From Thermoplasmatota archaeon (GTDB lineage: Archaea > Thermoplasmatota > Thermoplasmata > Thermoplasmatales > Thermoplasmataceae), in NCBI GenBank assembly GCA_023488885.1, contig JAMDDH010000002.1, positions 1 to 64,000 on the forward strand: a stretch of 64,000 bases of DNA, written 5' to 3'. Below the pieces are notes generated by a model, which saw only the letters and a list, made by a program, of their open reading frames with translations, was not told the origin of the DNA and made no database searches. A program made the translations under genes and the position numbers. The number at the start of each line of letters is the position of its first letter. The stretch's first letter is position 1. Below are positions 32,981 to 41,876 of the stretch, one piece after another.

Positions 32981-34552
32981 TCATATGATTCTTGGTACGA
33001 TCACCTGCCAGAACAGCAGAAAGAGTACAATTACGTTCGAGAGCATCATTACCCTCTTCATCGACTTTTCATTTTTCAAAAAGCTGAATATTCTCCTTCT
33101 GCTCAATATATGCAGCGTATCTCTGAAGAACTGCCCTCCGTCGAGAACGAAAAGAGGCAATGCGTTTGTGACCCCAAGTAAAAAGTTTATCCAGAAAAGC
33201 CAGTAGAACATGTTTACCGTTCCCCAGAAGATGAATGGAGAAAACGGAACCGTGAAGAGCCCAGCAAGCGAGGATGGTATGGGATAAAGAGAAGCGAAGG
33301 GAAGGGATATGAATATGAGCGCACCGGTCCATGGATTTGTAAATATCTCGATTCCGGACATAATGGATTTCATCTGTTCCATGGGCACGCCGAGGATGCC
33401 CCCATAGGTAGATGTTATCCCAATGAAACTCTCGTTCTTGTAACTATTTTGATTGGCCGATGGATCATACTGGGAATAGTAAGCGAACTTGGACATTGTT
33501 GTTACGTTGTAGACGTGCTGGGTTCCGGACAAGTTTCCAGTGCTGCTTATGGTGTAAGTTACCGTTTTGACGCTTATGCTGGTTCCCGGTGTCGTGTTCG
33601 CAAGTAAATTCCCAAGGGTAGTATCATTGAATATGGTCACTCCATTTACAGAAAGTATGACTGATCCGACGGAAAGATTGGCTGTATCAGCTGGCAAGCC
33701 TTTCACAATTGAATCTATCACTACTCCCGCAGGAATCTGGATTATTGTCGAATGATTTCCGTTATACACAGTGGCGTTGTAGAGTTTTCCAGGTTCCATA
33801 TTGGATGTGAAAAGCAGGTTGCCCAATTGAGAGCCTGAATAATTTCCAAATGAGGTTACCTCCGTTCCAGTGCTGATAAGGTATGAAGCTGGAGAATGAG
33901 CATCAACACCTTCAACGTAAATACCATCGTGAGTTGGAGAAGCTGATGGGAACAGAAGCAACGAGATAATGAGGAGGGACACCAGGGCAAGTATGATGTT
34001 TATGCCGGGCCCTGCAGCTATTATCCTTCTCCTGTGGACAGGGTCTGCAGCCTGAATCTCCTGTTCATCCGGCTCCACAAATGCTCCTACAGGTATTATG
34101 AAGAATAAAGCACCTACTGAATTAACCTTTATTCCGTGATTTCTGGCAACAATTCCATGAAAGACTTCGTGTACAACCACTGAAATTATTAGCGCTGCGG
34201 CACCGAAACCAATAGGAATAGCAGGATTAAGTCCTGGAATCCCGATTAGTAATCTCAAGGAAGGAACATTTGACGGTTTAATGCTCAAGGACAGATATGC
34301 CCCGTATATCAGCATAGCCATAGCAACAAAAGCACTCAGTATCACAATTATAACTGAAATCCTTCCGAAGATCTTGCCCGGAAAATGCTTTGAAATTCTG
34401 TCAAGAAGCTTTCTATTCTTTACGATTTTGAGCATAAGTGCAGGACCATAAACGGCAAAGTGTTTTGTTTTGGAAATTGTCGGCGCAAGGTACATTATGG
34501 ATATTGTCCAGAGAAATATGGCGAATATAGCAATTTCGAGCCCGTTCACCAA
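32981..34552 (-). CDS. Site-2 protease family zinc metalloprotease with PDZ domain (M50)
   Basis: 523 residues from a TTG (GTG one codon later). Zinc motif: VVVHEVFHGIVARNHGI, with HEVFH at 128-132. The third ligand is in LPLFVLDGGQFFRD near residue 470. Between them lie membrane helices and a luminal PDZ-like region (GIYVEGVDAHSPASYLIS, and VIDSIVKGLPADTANLSVGSVILSVNGV cited by its end SVILSVNGV). The architecture matches archaeal S2P proteases, which cut membrane-bound substrates within the bilayer. The PDZ region carries several N-glycosylation sequons, fitting an outside location. Confidence 0.92.
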   Translation of the reverse strand: MVNGLEIAIFAIFLWTISIMYLAPTISKTKHFAVYGPALMLKIVKNRKLLDRISKHFPGKIFGRISVIIVILSAFVAMAMLIYGAYLSLSIKPSNVPSLRLLIGIPGLNPAIPIGFGAAALIISVVVHEVFHGIVARNHGIKVNSVGALFFIIPVGAFVEPDEQEIQAADPVHRRRIIAAGPGINIILALVSLLIISLLLFPSASPTHDGIYVEGVDAHSPASYLISTGTEVTSFGNYSGSQLGNLLFTSNMEPGKLYNATVYNGNHSTIIQIPAGVVIDSIVKGLPADTANLSVGSVILSVNGVTIFNDTTLGNLLANTTPGTSISVKTVTYTISSTGNLSGTQHVYNVTTMSKFAYYSQYDPSANQNSYKNESFIGITSTYGGILGVPMEQMKSIMSGIEIFTNPWTGALIFISLPFASLYPIPSSLAGLFTVPFSPFIFWGTVNMFYWLFWINFLLGVTNALPLFVLDGGQFFRDTLHILSRRRIFSFLKNEKSMKRVMMLSNVIVLFLLFWQVIVPRII

Positions 34553-34664
34553 TGGTTAGTTAATTTCATGATAAATAATTACACTTTTTTGACTCAATAC
34601 GTCAAATTACGATTCGACTTAATAGAAACTACGGTATATAACGAAGTAACGAAATAACTAACAA

Positions 34665-34676
34665 AAATATTTAATA
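34665..34676 (+). promoter_or_regulatory. TATA box of the FBP aldolase/phosphatase gene
   Basis: AAATATTTAATA is centred about 28 bases before the ATG at 34699, the spacing of a leaderless transcript. Confidence 0.65.
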
Positions 34677-34698
34677 CTGCCGTTGCCAATAGTAGACA

Positions 34699-35856
34699 AT
34701 GAAGGCTACAATATCCCATATTAAGGCAGATATAGGGAGTCTGCCCGGGCATACGACAGTGTTCGACCCAGTAATAAATGAAGTTAAGAATTTTATCAAG
34801 GAAAAAAGTGAATCTATCCTTACAGATTCCTTTGTTTCCCATGTCGGTGACGATATCCAGATAACCATGATACACAATCGTGGGATAGACGATTTCGAAG
34901 TACACCAGCTTGCCTGGGATGCATTTAAGGCCGGAACGGAAGTAGCCAAGAAATTCGGTTTATATGGTGCAGGACAGGATCTTCTAAAGGATTCATTTTC
35001 TGGAAATATAAAAGGAATGGGTCCAGGAGTCGCTGAAATGGAAATAACTCCGAGAAAGTCTGAACCATTTATAATATATATGATGGATAAAACTGAGCCT
35101 GGAGCTTTCAATTTCCCCATATTCAAGATGTTCGCAGATCCGTTCAACACACCAGGTCTCGTAATTGATAATAATATGCATGACGGGTTTATTTTCGAAG
35201 TCTGGGATATAGTGGAGGCGAAAAGAATCTTCTTCTCAACCCCTGAGCAAATGTATGATATGCTCGGGTTGATAGGATCGAAGAGCAGATACGTAATTAA
35301 GCGAGTTTACACAAGACCAAATCATGAAAAACTTCCAGACGAAAATGTTGCTGTGATAACGACCGATAAACTTTCATTCATTGCCGGAGAATACGTTGGA
35401 AAGGACGATCCGGCCGGCATTGTTAGGATACAATCAGGTTTACCTGCCTCAGGGGAGTCTCTGGAAGCGTTCTCTCATCCTTACCTCGTGTCTGGATGGA
35501 TGCGTGGCTCCTTTAATGGCCCACTAATGCCTGTTGGTCTCAAGGATGCCAAGATGACCAGATTTGATGGACCTCCAAGAGTTGTTGCCCTTGGTTTCGT
35601 GTTAAAAGACGGAAAATTGTCAGGGCCTGTTGATATGTTCGACGATGTTGCATTCGACGGAGCAAGAAAAACTGCACTCAACGTAGTCGATTATCTCAGA
35701 CGCATGGGGCCATTCGAACCGCACAGACTTCCGGAAGAGGAAATGGAATACACAACCCTTCCCAGGGTGCTGGAAAAGTTCAAGGGTAAGTTCGAAACCA
35801 TCGAAAGCCCGAAAAAGAAAAAAGAATTAAAGGTCACAACCAAGGATGTTGACTGA
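34699..35856 (+). CDS. fbp: Bifunctional fructose-1,6-bisphosphate aldolase/phosphatase
   Basis: 385 residues. It is the archaeal type V enzyme: ISHIKADIGSLPGHTTVFDP carries metal-binding Asp and His, VGDDIQITMIHN follows, and GAGQDLLKDSFSGNIKGMGPG, cited by its start GAGQDLLKDSFSGN, forms the acidic metal cluster. YLVSGWMRGSFNGPLMPVG is typical of the C-terminal half. It condenses triose phosphates and removes the C1 phosphate, making gluconeogenesis unidirectional. Fructose-6-phosphate, its product, is also the end product of the amino sugar genes at 58-63 kb. Confidence 0.96.
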   Translation: MKATISHIKADIGSLPGHTTVFDPVINEVKNFIKEKSESILTDSFVSHVGDDIQITMIHNRGIDDFEVHQLAWDAFKAGTEVAKKFGLYGAGQDLLKDSFSGNIKGMGPGVAEMEITPRKSEPFIIYMMDKTEPGAFNFPIFKMFADPFNTPGLVIDNNMHDGFIFEVWDIVEAKRIFFSTPEQMYDMLGLIGSKSRYVIKRVYTRPNHEKLPDENVAVITTDKLSFIAGEYVGKDDPAGIVRIQSGLPASGESLEAFSHPYLVSGWMRGSFNGPLMPVGLKDAKMTRFDGPPRVVALGFVLKDGKLSGPVDMFDDVAFDGARKTALNVVDYLRRMGPFEPHRLPEEEMEYTTLPRVLEKFKGKFETIESPKKKKELKVTTKDVD

Positions 35857-35857
35857 T

Positions 35858-37840
35858 CTAGCTCCTTTTTTTCTCCCTCAATAAATTTCTTATATCGTAA
35901 AAGTAGATGTTTTCATAGGGACAAGCTTCCAGACATGAACCCGATCCAACGCATTTTGAGCTCTTGAAGTAACCCTGTTTTATGAACTGTCCTGCGAGGT
36001 CGCCCAGTCCAACTTCGCATGCGGTCACGCAGTCCTTTGTAGGACAGGTGACACAGGTGCTAGGGTCTCTGACTTTCAATTTGAAAAGACCTATCCTGCT
36101 AAAGAATCCAACAAATGTACCGGTTGTGCACCATCCATATCTCCTGCATGGGCTCATTCCCAAAAACGGGACGGAGACGAAGAAAAGATACCAGAGGAAG
36201 TTCCATACAAAAAATGAGAAAAAGACAATGGGGTCAATGCCAAATATGCTGAAATTGTCAAATCCTCCTGCAGTCAGGTATGAAAGATATGATAGCGAGA
36301 TCATCAGAACCCAGGATACTGAGATAAATGGATAGACAGAGGCTTTGAACCTGCTCCCGATGTGTCTCTTGCTTATTTCCGATTCGTAATTATAAGCAAT
36401 CATTGCCTGTCCAAGTGTCCCTCCATACATGACCGCCGATGGACACAGTGTACTGCAGTAACTTCTTCTCCCGAAAAGCAGCGCAAGAATGGCATAGATG
36501 GCATAACTTCCAACAATGACTCCTATCATGGATGGATATAACGGCCCTAGTGAGCCAGCGTTTGCCCATACTGGTAGGACAGAATAGAAACTTTCTGGCC
36601 CGAAGTTCGGCCAAATTGTGGTGTAAAGGGCAAACGAGATCAGTGCAAGAGTTAGGTTGACCCTCTTCTCCCTCCACTGAATTTTCCTCATCCTTAAAAC
36701 CACGAGCGCTCCCATCTCAATCCCCATTATGGTGAGAAAAACGTAAGAGTTGGCAATGGCCCCTATTACATACGGTACATCTAGAATCACTGCTGGAATG
36801 CTGGAAGAGTCAACGCCTTTCAACAATGCTGATAAAGCTATAAAACCAGACCAGCCGGAAGACGGTGACCCGTGGTTCATGAAAATGATGGATGCAGATA
36901 GGAAAAGTTCCGATACAAATGAGAACATTAGAACCAGAAACAGGAAACGGGGATTTTTTCTCCAGCCTACCATGGGGCTCCCATTCTGGGCAGGCAATAT
37001 AGCTTCATAAAAATAAAAGATCATTGTACATGTCATAGCAATGCCATATGGGAGCCACGCGATGTAAAACGGTGTCTGGAACACGTCTCCGAAGAAAACT
37101 CCGAAAGACATCAGGAGAAAAATAGAAAAAACGAACTTAAGAGATGCCGCCTCATTTAACTTCAATGAATTACGCCGGTTAGCGATCCATTCATAAAGCG
37201 GTATCATAAACAGGACCATAACTGAAGCGAACACGATAGTACCAGCGAACCTGAACTGGGTGTTTTCAATCATTGACGGGGTTGAGAGCGCCATTGCGAT
37301 CAACGAACCAAAGATTATTTTCTTGAGTCTAGTCTCTTTGAAATAAAGGAAAATGAAAATCATCTCCCCCACCATTGGTGCAATAAACAGGTAGCTATTC
37401 ACTCCCGATACAATGAGGGCAAGGAATCCGGAGCTTCCAGACATTACGTACCTCTCGGGTGTCGAATATGCAATTGTAAAGAGCAAAGAACCCATTGACA
37501 CCTCGTTCCAGACCATAAGCAGAGATAAGCCGAGGGCAACTTTTTTGGATATAGTGTGAATTTTGTATCTTGAGGAGATCCACAATAAGTATACTATTGC
37601 AACAGTCATTTCCATCATTGAGATATTTACTGCCGCAATAGTGTTGAAAAAATTCGGGGGAGTGGCCAGGTAATAGTTAAGGGAATTCAGCATGCTCCCC
37701 ATCATTGTCAGAAATATGACCGTGTATGACAGTTTTCTTACAGAAAAGCTTCCAGCAATATTCCTGAGGTATATCAGAACGTATCCGACACTTACTGTCA
37801 TCAAGGTGATGGTAAGGGATACCCAGAAAATATTCTGCAT
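35858..37840 (-). CDS. Polytopic membrane iron-sulfur protein, NapH/CcoG-like C-terminus
   Basis: 660 residues. About twelve membrane helices are followed by a NapH-like segment RRSYCSTLCPSAVMYGG and MSPCRRYGWCTTG, then two ferredoxin-like cysteine groups, CVTCPTKDCVTAC and CVGSGSCLEACPYENI. NapH/CcoG proteins pass electrons across the membrane or help assemble copper-heme oxidases. It is divergent from the heme-copper oxidase operon, with a 139-base shared upstream region, so a role in electron supply to, or maturation of, the oxidase is plausible (inference). The long N-terminal membrane half is not part of classical NapH. Confidence 0.75.
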   Translation of the reverse strand: MQNIFWVSLTITLMTVSVGYVLIYLRNIAGSFSVRKLSYTVIFLTMMGSMLNSLNYYLATPPNFFNTIAAVNISMMEMTVAIVYLLWISSRYKIHTISKKVALGLSLLMVWNEVSMGSLLFTIAYSTPERYVMSGSSGFLALIVSGVNSYLFIAPMVGEMIFIFLYFKETRLKKIIFGSLIAMALSTPSMIENTQFRFAGTIVFASVMVLFMIPLYEWIANRRNSLKLNEAASLKFVFSIFLLMSFGVFFGDVFQTPFYIAWLPYGIAMTCTMIFYFYEAILPAQNGSPMVGWRKNPRFLFLVLMFSFVSELFLSASIIFMNHGSPSSGWSGFIALSALLKGVDSSSIPAVILDVPYVIGAIANSYVFLTIMGIEMGALVVLRMRKIQWREKRVNLTLALISFALYTTIWPNFGPESFYSVLPVWANAGSLGPLYPSMIGVIVGSYAIYAILALLFGRRSYCSTLCPSAVMYGGTLGQAMIAYNYESEISKRHIGSRFKASVYPFISVSWVLMISLSYLSYLTAGGFDNFSIFGIDPIVFFSFFVWNFLWYLFFVSVPFLGMSPCRRYGWCTTGTFVGFFSRIGLFKLKVRDPSTCVTCPTKDCVTACEVGLGDLAGQFIKQGYFKSSKCVGSGSCLEACPYENIYFYDIRNLLREKKRS

Positions 37841-37950
37841 AACCCCTGATTCAGGGAAACTATAAAATCGTTAGATTTGCAAAGTTCATATAATTGAAGT
37901 GTATCAAGGAGCCAATATTTTCAAGCTTCATCTATTAAAACCCAAAAAAA

Positions 37951-37960
37951 GTTTAAATAA
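37951..37960 (+). promoter_or_regulatory. TATA box of the heme-copper oxidase operon
   Basis: GTTTAAATAA is centred 25 bases before the ATG at 37980, so transcription probably starts on or just before the start codon. It appears to serve the run of overlapping genes up to 43934. Confidence 0.7.
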
Positions 37961-37979
37961 GGTTGTTTAATGCAACTTT

Positions 37980-38228
37980 ATGGATGAAAAGGGAAGACTC
38001 ATTGTCACCTTTTTGGTTGTTTCGATATTTATAGGGATAGCGTCTTATTTCATTCTGGGATACTTTTTCTCAACGATGTTTGCAGGATACCCGGGGATTG
38101 CTGCCAGTTATGATGCAAACGATGTTATGTCTGCCGGTATAGCCGCAGCAGCGTTCTCAATTATGTTTCTCATGTATCCGGTAATAAAATACGGTGACAA
38201 TTCCATCGAAGGAGATGATTTCAGATGA
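37980..38228 (+). CDS. Small two-helix membrane subunit of the oxidase operon
   Basis: 82 residues with two membrane helices (LIVTFLVVSIFIGIASYFIL and AGIAAAAFSIMFLMYPVI). It overlaps the subunit II gene by 4 bases (ATGA). Its size and position suggest an accessory oxidase subunit, but no diagnostic residues are visible. Confidence 0.7.
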   Translation: MDEKGRLIVTFLVVSIFIGIASYFILGYFFSTMFAGYPGIAASYDANDVMSAGIAAAAFSIMFLMYPVIKYGDNSIEGDDFR

Positions 38229-38674
38229 GTGCAAAATCTACACATGAATACCTTTGGTTAATAGGTGTCTTACTGGTTCTTTTGGGTGCCGCAGTTCTGA
38301 ACTTCAATTACGTGCTCGGACATCAGGCTAACATTGCTCAACCGGAAAATAATGGCGCAGTGCCTGCTAATTCAACCATAATAAATGTGACCGGTTATCA
38401 ATGGGCGTGGAGTTTTACATATCAAAATGGAACCACTTCAACGGATTATCTATATGTTACTGCTGGACATAATTACACTCTTCAGGTTGTATCCAAGGAT
38501 GTAATTCATGATTTGCTGATACCGTCACTAGGGCTACAGGTCTACGCTGTGCCTGGACATCCCAATCAGGTAAGTTTCGAACCTACAAAGGCAGGTAAAT
38601 ATATTTTCGAATGCGTCGAGTACTGCGGAAAGGATCACTACCTCATGAGGGGATACATGGAGGTGTCGGCTTAA
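38225..38674 (+). CDS. coxB: Heme-copper oxidase subunit II with CuA site
   Basis: 149 residues with a single N-terminal membrane anchor (LWLIGVLLVLLGAAVL), as in short ba3-type or archaeal subunits II. The cupredoxin domain contains VTGYQWAWSFTY (aromatic electron-entry patch), DVIHDLLIPSLGLQ (first His) and FECVEYCGKDHYLMRGYMEV. The C-x-E-x-C-x3-H-x2-M series is a complete CuA centre. It passes electrons to subunit I, encoded 2 bases downstream. Confidence 0.93.
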   Translation: MSAKSTHEYLWLIGVLLVLLGAAVLNFNYVLGHQANIAQPENNGAVPANSTIINVTGYQWAWSFTYQNGTTSTDYLYVTAGHNYTLQVVSKDVIHDLLIPSLGLQVYAVPGHPNQVSFEPTKAGKYIFECVEYCGKDHYLMRGYMEVSA

Positions 38675-38675
38675 G

Positions 38676-40349
38676 ATGTCTACATTTACTCTTTTGATAA
38701 CCGCATCTGTTGTTACTTCCCTGGCGGCTATTTTAGTGTTTCTTCTGTACTATCTGGCTGCGTCAAAGAACGAAGCGGCTGAAATTAAGGCCAGAGATGA
38801 AGGTTACCCGGAGAGAGGAGCTTACATTAGGGAACAGATGTATGGCAAACCACATCCACTTAACTGGTCTATATTCATTTATGATGACGCAAAAAGCATT
38901 GGACTCAGATATATCTTTACATCTTTGATGTTCCTCTTCCTGGCTGGTGCTTTTGGCGTATTAATGAGGGTGAGCCTCACCGATCCGAATCCAACCATTA
39001 TTAATCCTATAATCTACAACATCTTTCTGACACAACACGCAGTCCTGATGATATACATGTTCGCCATAGGATCGGCGTTTGGTTCTGCGTATTACTTATT
39101 GCCCAGCTATCTCAGACTGAAAAGAGATAACATGGGTCACTTCTCATCGATTGGTTATTGGTTGTGGTTTCTGGGTGGTTCACTGTTTCTGGTATCAAAA
39201 TCAAGTGCCAGATGGTATTTGTATCCTCCACTTTCCCTTCAATTGCAACCATTCGGCGGTGGTGCCTATGACTGGCTCGCCATAATCGCGATGGAGATGA
39301 TATTCATCGGAATAACCTTGACTAGCGTAGTAGTATTAAAAATCATATTCATCGACAGGTCAGACGATATTCCCCTCGCTGAGATGCCAGTGTTTGCCTG
39401 GTCAGTAGTTTTTACTCTTATCATGTTAATATCTGCTGATCCTCCCCTTATGATCGGGCTCGGCATGTTGTTCTACGATCTGTTCAACCCCATATTTTTC
39501 ACAGGGTCGACAAGCAATCCATTGACATTCGCCATTCTCTTCTGGTTCTGGGGACATCCTATAGTTTACATCGCAATTCTTCCGTTTTTCGGGCTTATGT
39601 ACGATATAATATCCAGATTTACAGAAACTCCAGTATACAGCTATTTCTCGGCAGTATTTTCTCTTGGACTGCTTATGATACTCAGTGAAGTAGTCTGGGG
39701 GCATCACCTTCTCAACTCCGGACTTGGAATCGACTGGGTTCTGTTCTTTACCACTACCTCATTCCTCGTAGTTATACCATCAGCCCTTACAGTTTTCAAC
39801 ATGATTGGAACAATGTGGAACGCGAAGAAAATCAGGCTGACAACTCCTATGCTCTTCGTTATTAATGGCATATTCGATTTCATCCTAGGCGGAGTCTCAG
39901 GAGTTATGCTGGCAAATCAATCGGTTAATGAAATAGCGCACGGAACATACTTTGTGACCGGTCATTTCCATTTTGTTTTCGTCGGAGTAACTCTCGGAGT
40001 CACGGTAGCAGTTTTCTATCTCCTGTTTCCCACATTTTCCAACGGCAGGATATACGATGAACGCCTCGCGAAATGGCACCTTTACATTACTGCAGTAGGT
40101 TCTTTTCTCATGTCCATGTCATGGGAAATCGGCGGATTTATCGGAATGCCTAGGGCTGTAGCAGGATATTTCGCGCAGTTCCAGGTATATCAGGATAGTG
40201 CAATTCTTGGTGGCGTCATAATTGGAATAGGACAGCTTGTGTTCCTTTACAATATAACAAAGAGCTGGTCCAGAGAACCAACAACTGATCCTCTTAATAT
40301 ACTTGAACACAGGACGGAAACGAACCAGATCATTGGGGGTGGTGAATAA
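38676..40349 (+). CDS. coxA: Heme-copper oxidase subunit I
   Basis: 557 residues, with one extra N-terminal helix before the conserved core. Ligands visible: TQHAVLMIYMF (low-spin heme His), WFWGHPIVYIAILP (CuB His with the cross-linked Tyr), VVWGHHLLNSG (two CuB His) and TYFVTGHFHFVFVG (both heme ligands). It is therefore a complete O2-reducing, proton-pumping site. Its partners are a CuA subunit upstream and a blue copper protein and heme O synthase downstream. Confidence 0.95.
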   Translation: MSTFTLLITASVVTSLAAILVFLLYYLAASKNEAAEIKARDEGYPERGAYIREQMYGKPHPLNWSIFIYDDAKSIGLRYIFTSLMFLFLAGAFGVLMRVSLTDPNPTIINPIIYNIFLTQHAVLMIYMFAIGSAFGSAYYLLPSYLRLKRDNMGHFSSIGYWLWFLGGSLFLVSKSSARWYLYPPLSLQLQPFGGGAYDWLAIIAMEMIFIGITLTSVVVLKIIFIDRSDDIPLAEMPVFAWSVVFTLIMLISADPPLMIGLGMLFYDLFNPIFFTGSTSNPLTFAILFWFWGHPIVYIAILPFFGLMYDIISRFTETPVYSYFSAVFSLGLLMILSEVVWGHHLLNSGLGIDWVLFFTTTSFLVVIPSALTVFNMIGTMWNAKKIRLTTPMLFVINGIFDFILGGVSGVMLANQSVNEIAHGTYFVTGHFHFVFVGVTLGVTVAVFYLLFPTFSNGRIYDERLAKWHLYITAVGSFLMSMSWEIGGFIGMPRAVAGYFAQFQVYQDSAILGGVIIGIGQLVFLYNITKSWSREPTTDPLNILEHRTETNQIIGGGE

Positions 40350-41008
40350 TGAATTCAAATAAGGGCGGAATAACGTTCGCTGCAATAGTTATCGTAGTTA
40401 TTGCTCTCAGTTTTAGTTATATCTTAACCACTCCAGTAACTACTGGGGTTGCACCAACTGACTTTAGCCATACCTCAGTTCAATACGTGGATCTCGGGGC
40501 AAATGCAGCAGGATGGAAAAACCTTAACAACTTTGAAAATGCAAGCGCAGTTAATCCTACATTATCATTTGCCCTGAACACTCTAGTGTATTTCAATGTA
40601 ACAGAGGAGGATGGTGCGCCGCATAACCTGTATATAAGCTATGATGGTGCCTACTCATCCTCACTCTTTTCGAAGATCAACAGTTCAATCACCTCAAATC
40701 CGGCAAAGTGGGAAGGTACTACTAACTACGGAATACTCAGCACATCGCAGATTACTCAGACCATTGGACACGTCGCACAGGGAAAATATCCTTTCCATAC
40801 CGCTGGCATATATACATACTGGTGCACAATACACTTCGAAGCAATGTACGGAATCATAGTTGTCAGCACAAATTCCACACCAATCCAGCTGGCTATACAT
40901 TCTCCTGTGGCAAACGGGGGCTCTGATAATGGGATGACAGCACAAATGCAAGGATCAAACAGCGAGAATGTTGATCTCTACCCTAACTCAAACGATCCGG
41001 TGGAGTAG
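40349..41008 (+). CDS. Membrane-anchored blue copper protein (sulfocyanin/rusticyanin-like)
   Basis: 219 residues. The N-terminal signal anchor is GITFAAIVIVVIALSFSYIL. In the cupredoxin fold the type 1 copper ligands are His in EDGAPHNLYI and Cys, His, Met in YWCTIHFEAMYGIIV (C-x2-H-x3-M). The region outside the core is rich in Ser/Thr/Asn, with a flexible C-terminal tail. In acidophilic archaea such proteins carry electrons to terminal oxidases, and the gene sits directly behind subunit I (1-base overlap), fitting that role. Confidence 0.88.
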   Translation: MNSNKGGITFAAIVIVVIALSFSYILTTPVTTGVAPTDFSHTSVQYVDLGANAAGWKNLNNFENASAVNPTLSFALNTLVYFNVTEEDGAPHNLYISYDGAYSSSLFSKINSSITSNPAKWEGTTNYGILSTSQITQTIGHVAQGKYPFHTAGIYTYWCTIHFEAMYGIIVVSTNSTPIQLAIHSPVANGGSDNGMTAQMQGSNSENVDLYPNSNDPVE

Positions 41009-41009
41009 A

Positions 41010-41876
41010 TTGAATGGAAGGGACTTCTCCAGAATTTACAAAATCGAAATAACTTTTCTCGTAGATATTGTGGCTCTAGCTGGTTTCCTTTCCAACCCTG
41101 CTTTTTCAGCAAGGATCCTCCTGCTTGCACCTTTGATTATTTCTGGGACTCTCGCATCAATGTCTGCAGCACTGTTCAACAACCTCTATGACATGGATAT
41201 AGATGCGAACATGAACAGGACATCTTATCGCAGCAGAATTGTGAACGACAAGACTTATAAACGGATGTTTTTCAACGGCACAGCAATGATCGCTGTGGCA
41301 ATGCTACTTTCCATTTTTACGATAAATCTCCTAACCGCTATTTTCATTTTCATGGGGTTCCTCAGCTATACGCTACTTTACACGATTCTCCTGAAAAGAC
41401 GTACAACCTGGAACATTGTAATAGGTGGAATAGCCGGGAGCTTCCCTGCACTTGCAGGATGGGCTGCTGTCAGTAACGCAGTGTCCATGACAGCAATCTT
41501 CATAGCATTACTTGTTTTTGCGTGGACTCCTACACACTTTTGGGCTCTTGCAACTAATAACACAGAAGATTACAAAAAAGCAGGCGTTCCAATGCTCCCT
41601 TCAGTCGTAGGCATTGAGCGAACTTCATGGATCATACTTGCAAACTCGGTAGTTCTATTCGTTTACTCGCTCCTACCTCTTTTCTTTCATCAGATCAATG
41701 TAGGCATAGTGTACTATGTATTGGCAATAGTTCTCGGGATCGTGATGCTGTATTATTCTATAATTCCGATAATCAGGAATTTTTCAATGAGTGATTTCAA
41801 ACGGGCATTTCACTACTCCAACTATTATCTGCTCATACTGCTGGTATCAATATGTCTGGTGAATTTCATCCATTAA
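41010..41876 (+). CDS. ctaB: Protoheme IX farnesyltransferase (heme O synthase)
   Basis: 288 residues from the TTG at 41010, one base after the preceding stop; a longer frame from 40968 would overlap that gene. UbiA-family prenyltransferase: FNNLYDMDIDANMNRT is the N-x3-D-x3-D Mg-diphosphate site. TTWNIVIGGIAGSFPALAGW and WTPTHFWALATNNTEDYKKAGVPMLP are typical of heme O synthase. It makes heme O, the precursor of heme A, for the oxidase upstream. Confidence 0.93.
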   Translation: MNGRDFSRIYKIEITFLVDIVALAGFLSNPAFSARILLLAPLIISGTLASMSAALFNNLYDMDIDANMNRTSYRSRIVNDKTYKRMFFNGTAMIAVAMLLSIFTINLLTAIFIFMGFLSYTLLYTILLKRRTTWNIVIGGIAGSFPALAGWAAVSNAVSMTAIFIALLVFAWTPTHFWALATNNTEDYKKAGVPMLPSVVGIERTSWIILANSVVLFVYSLLPLFFHQINVGIVYYVLAIVLGIVMLYYSIIPIIRNFSMSDFKRAFHYSNYYLLILLVSICLVNFIH

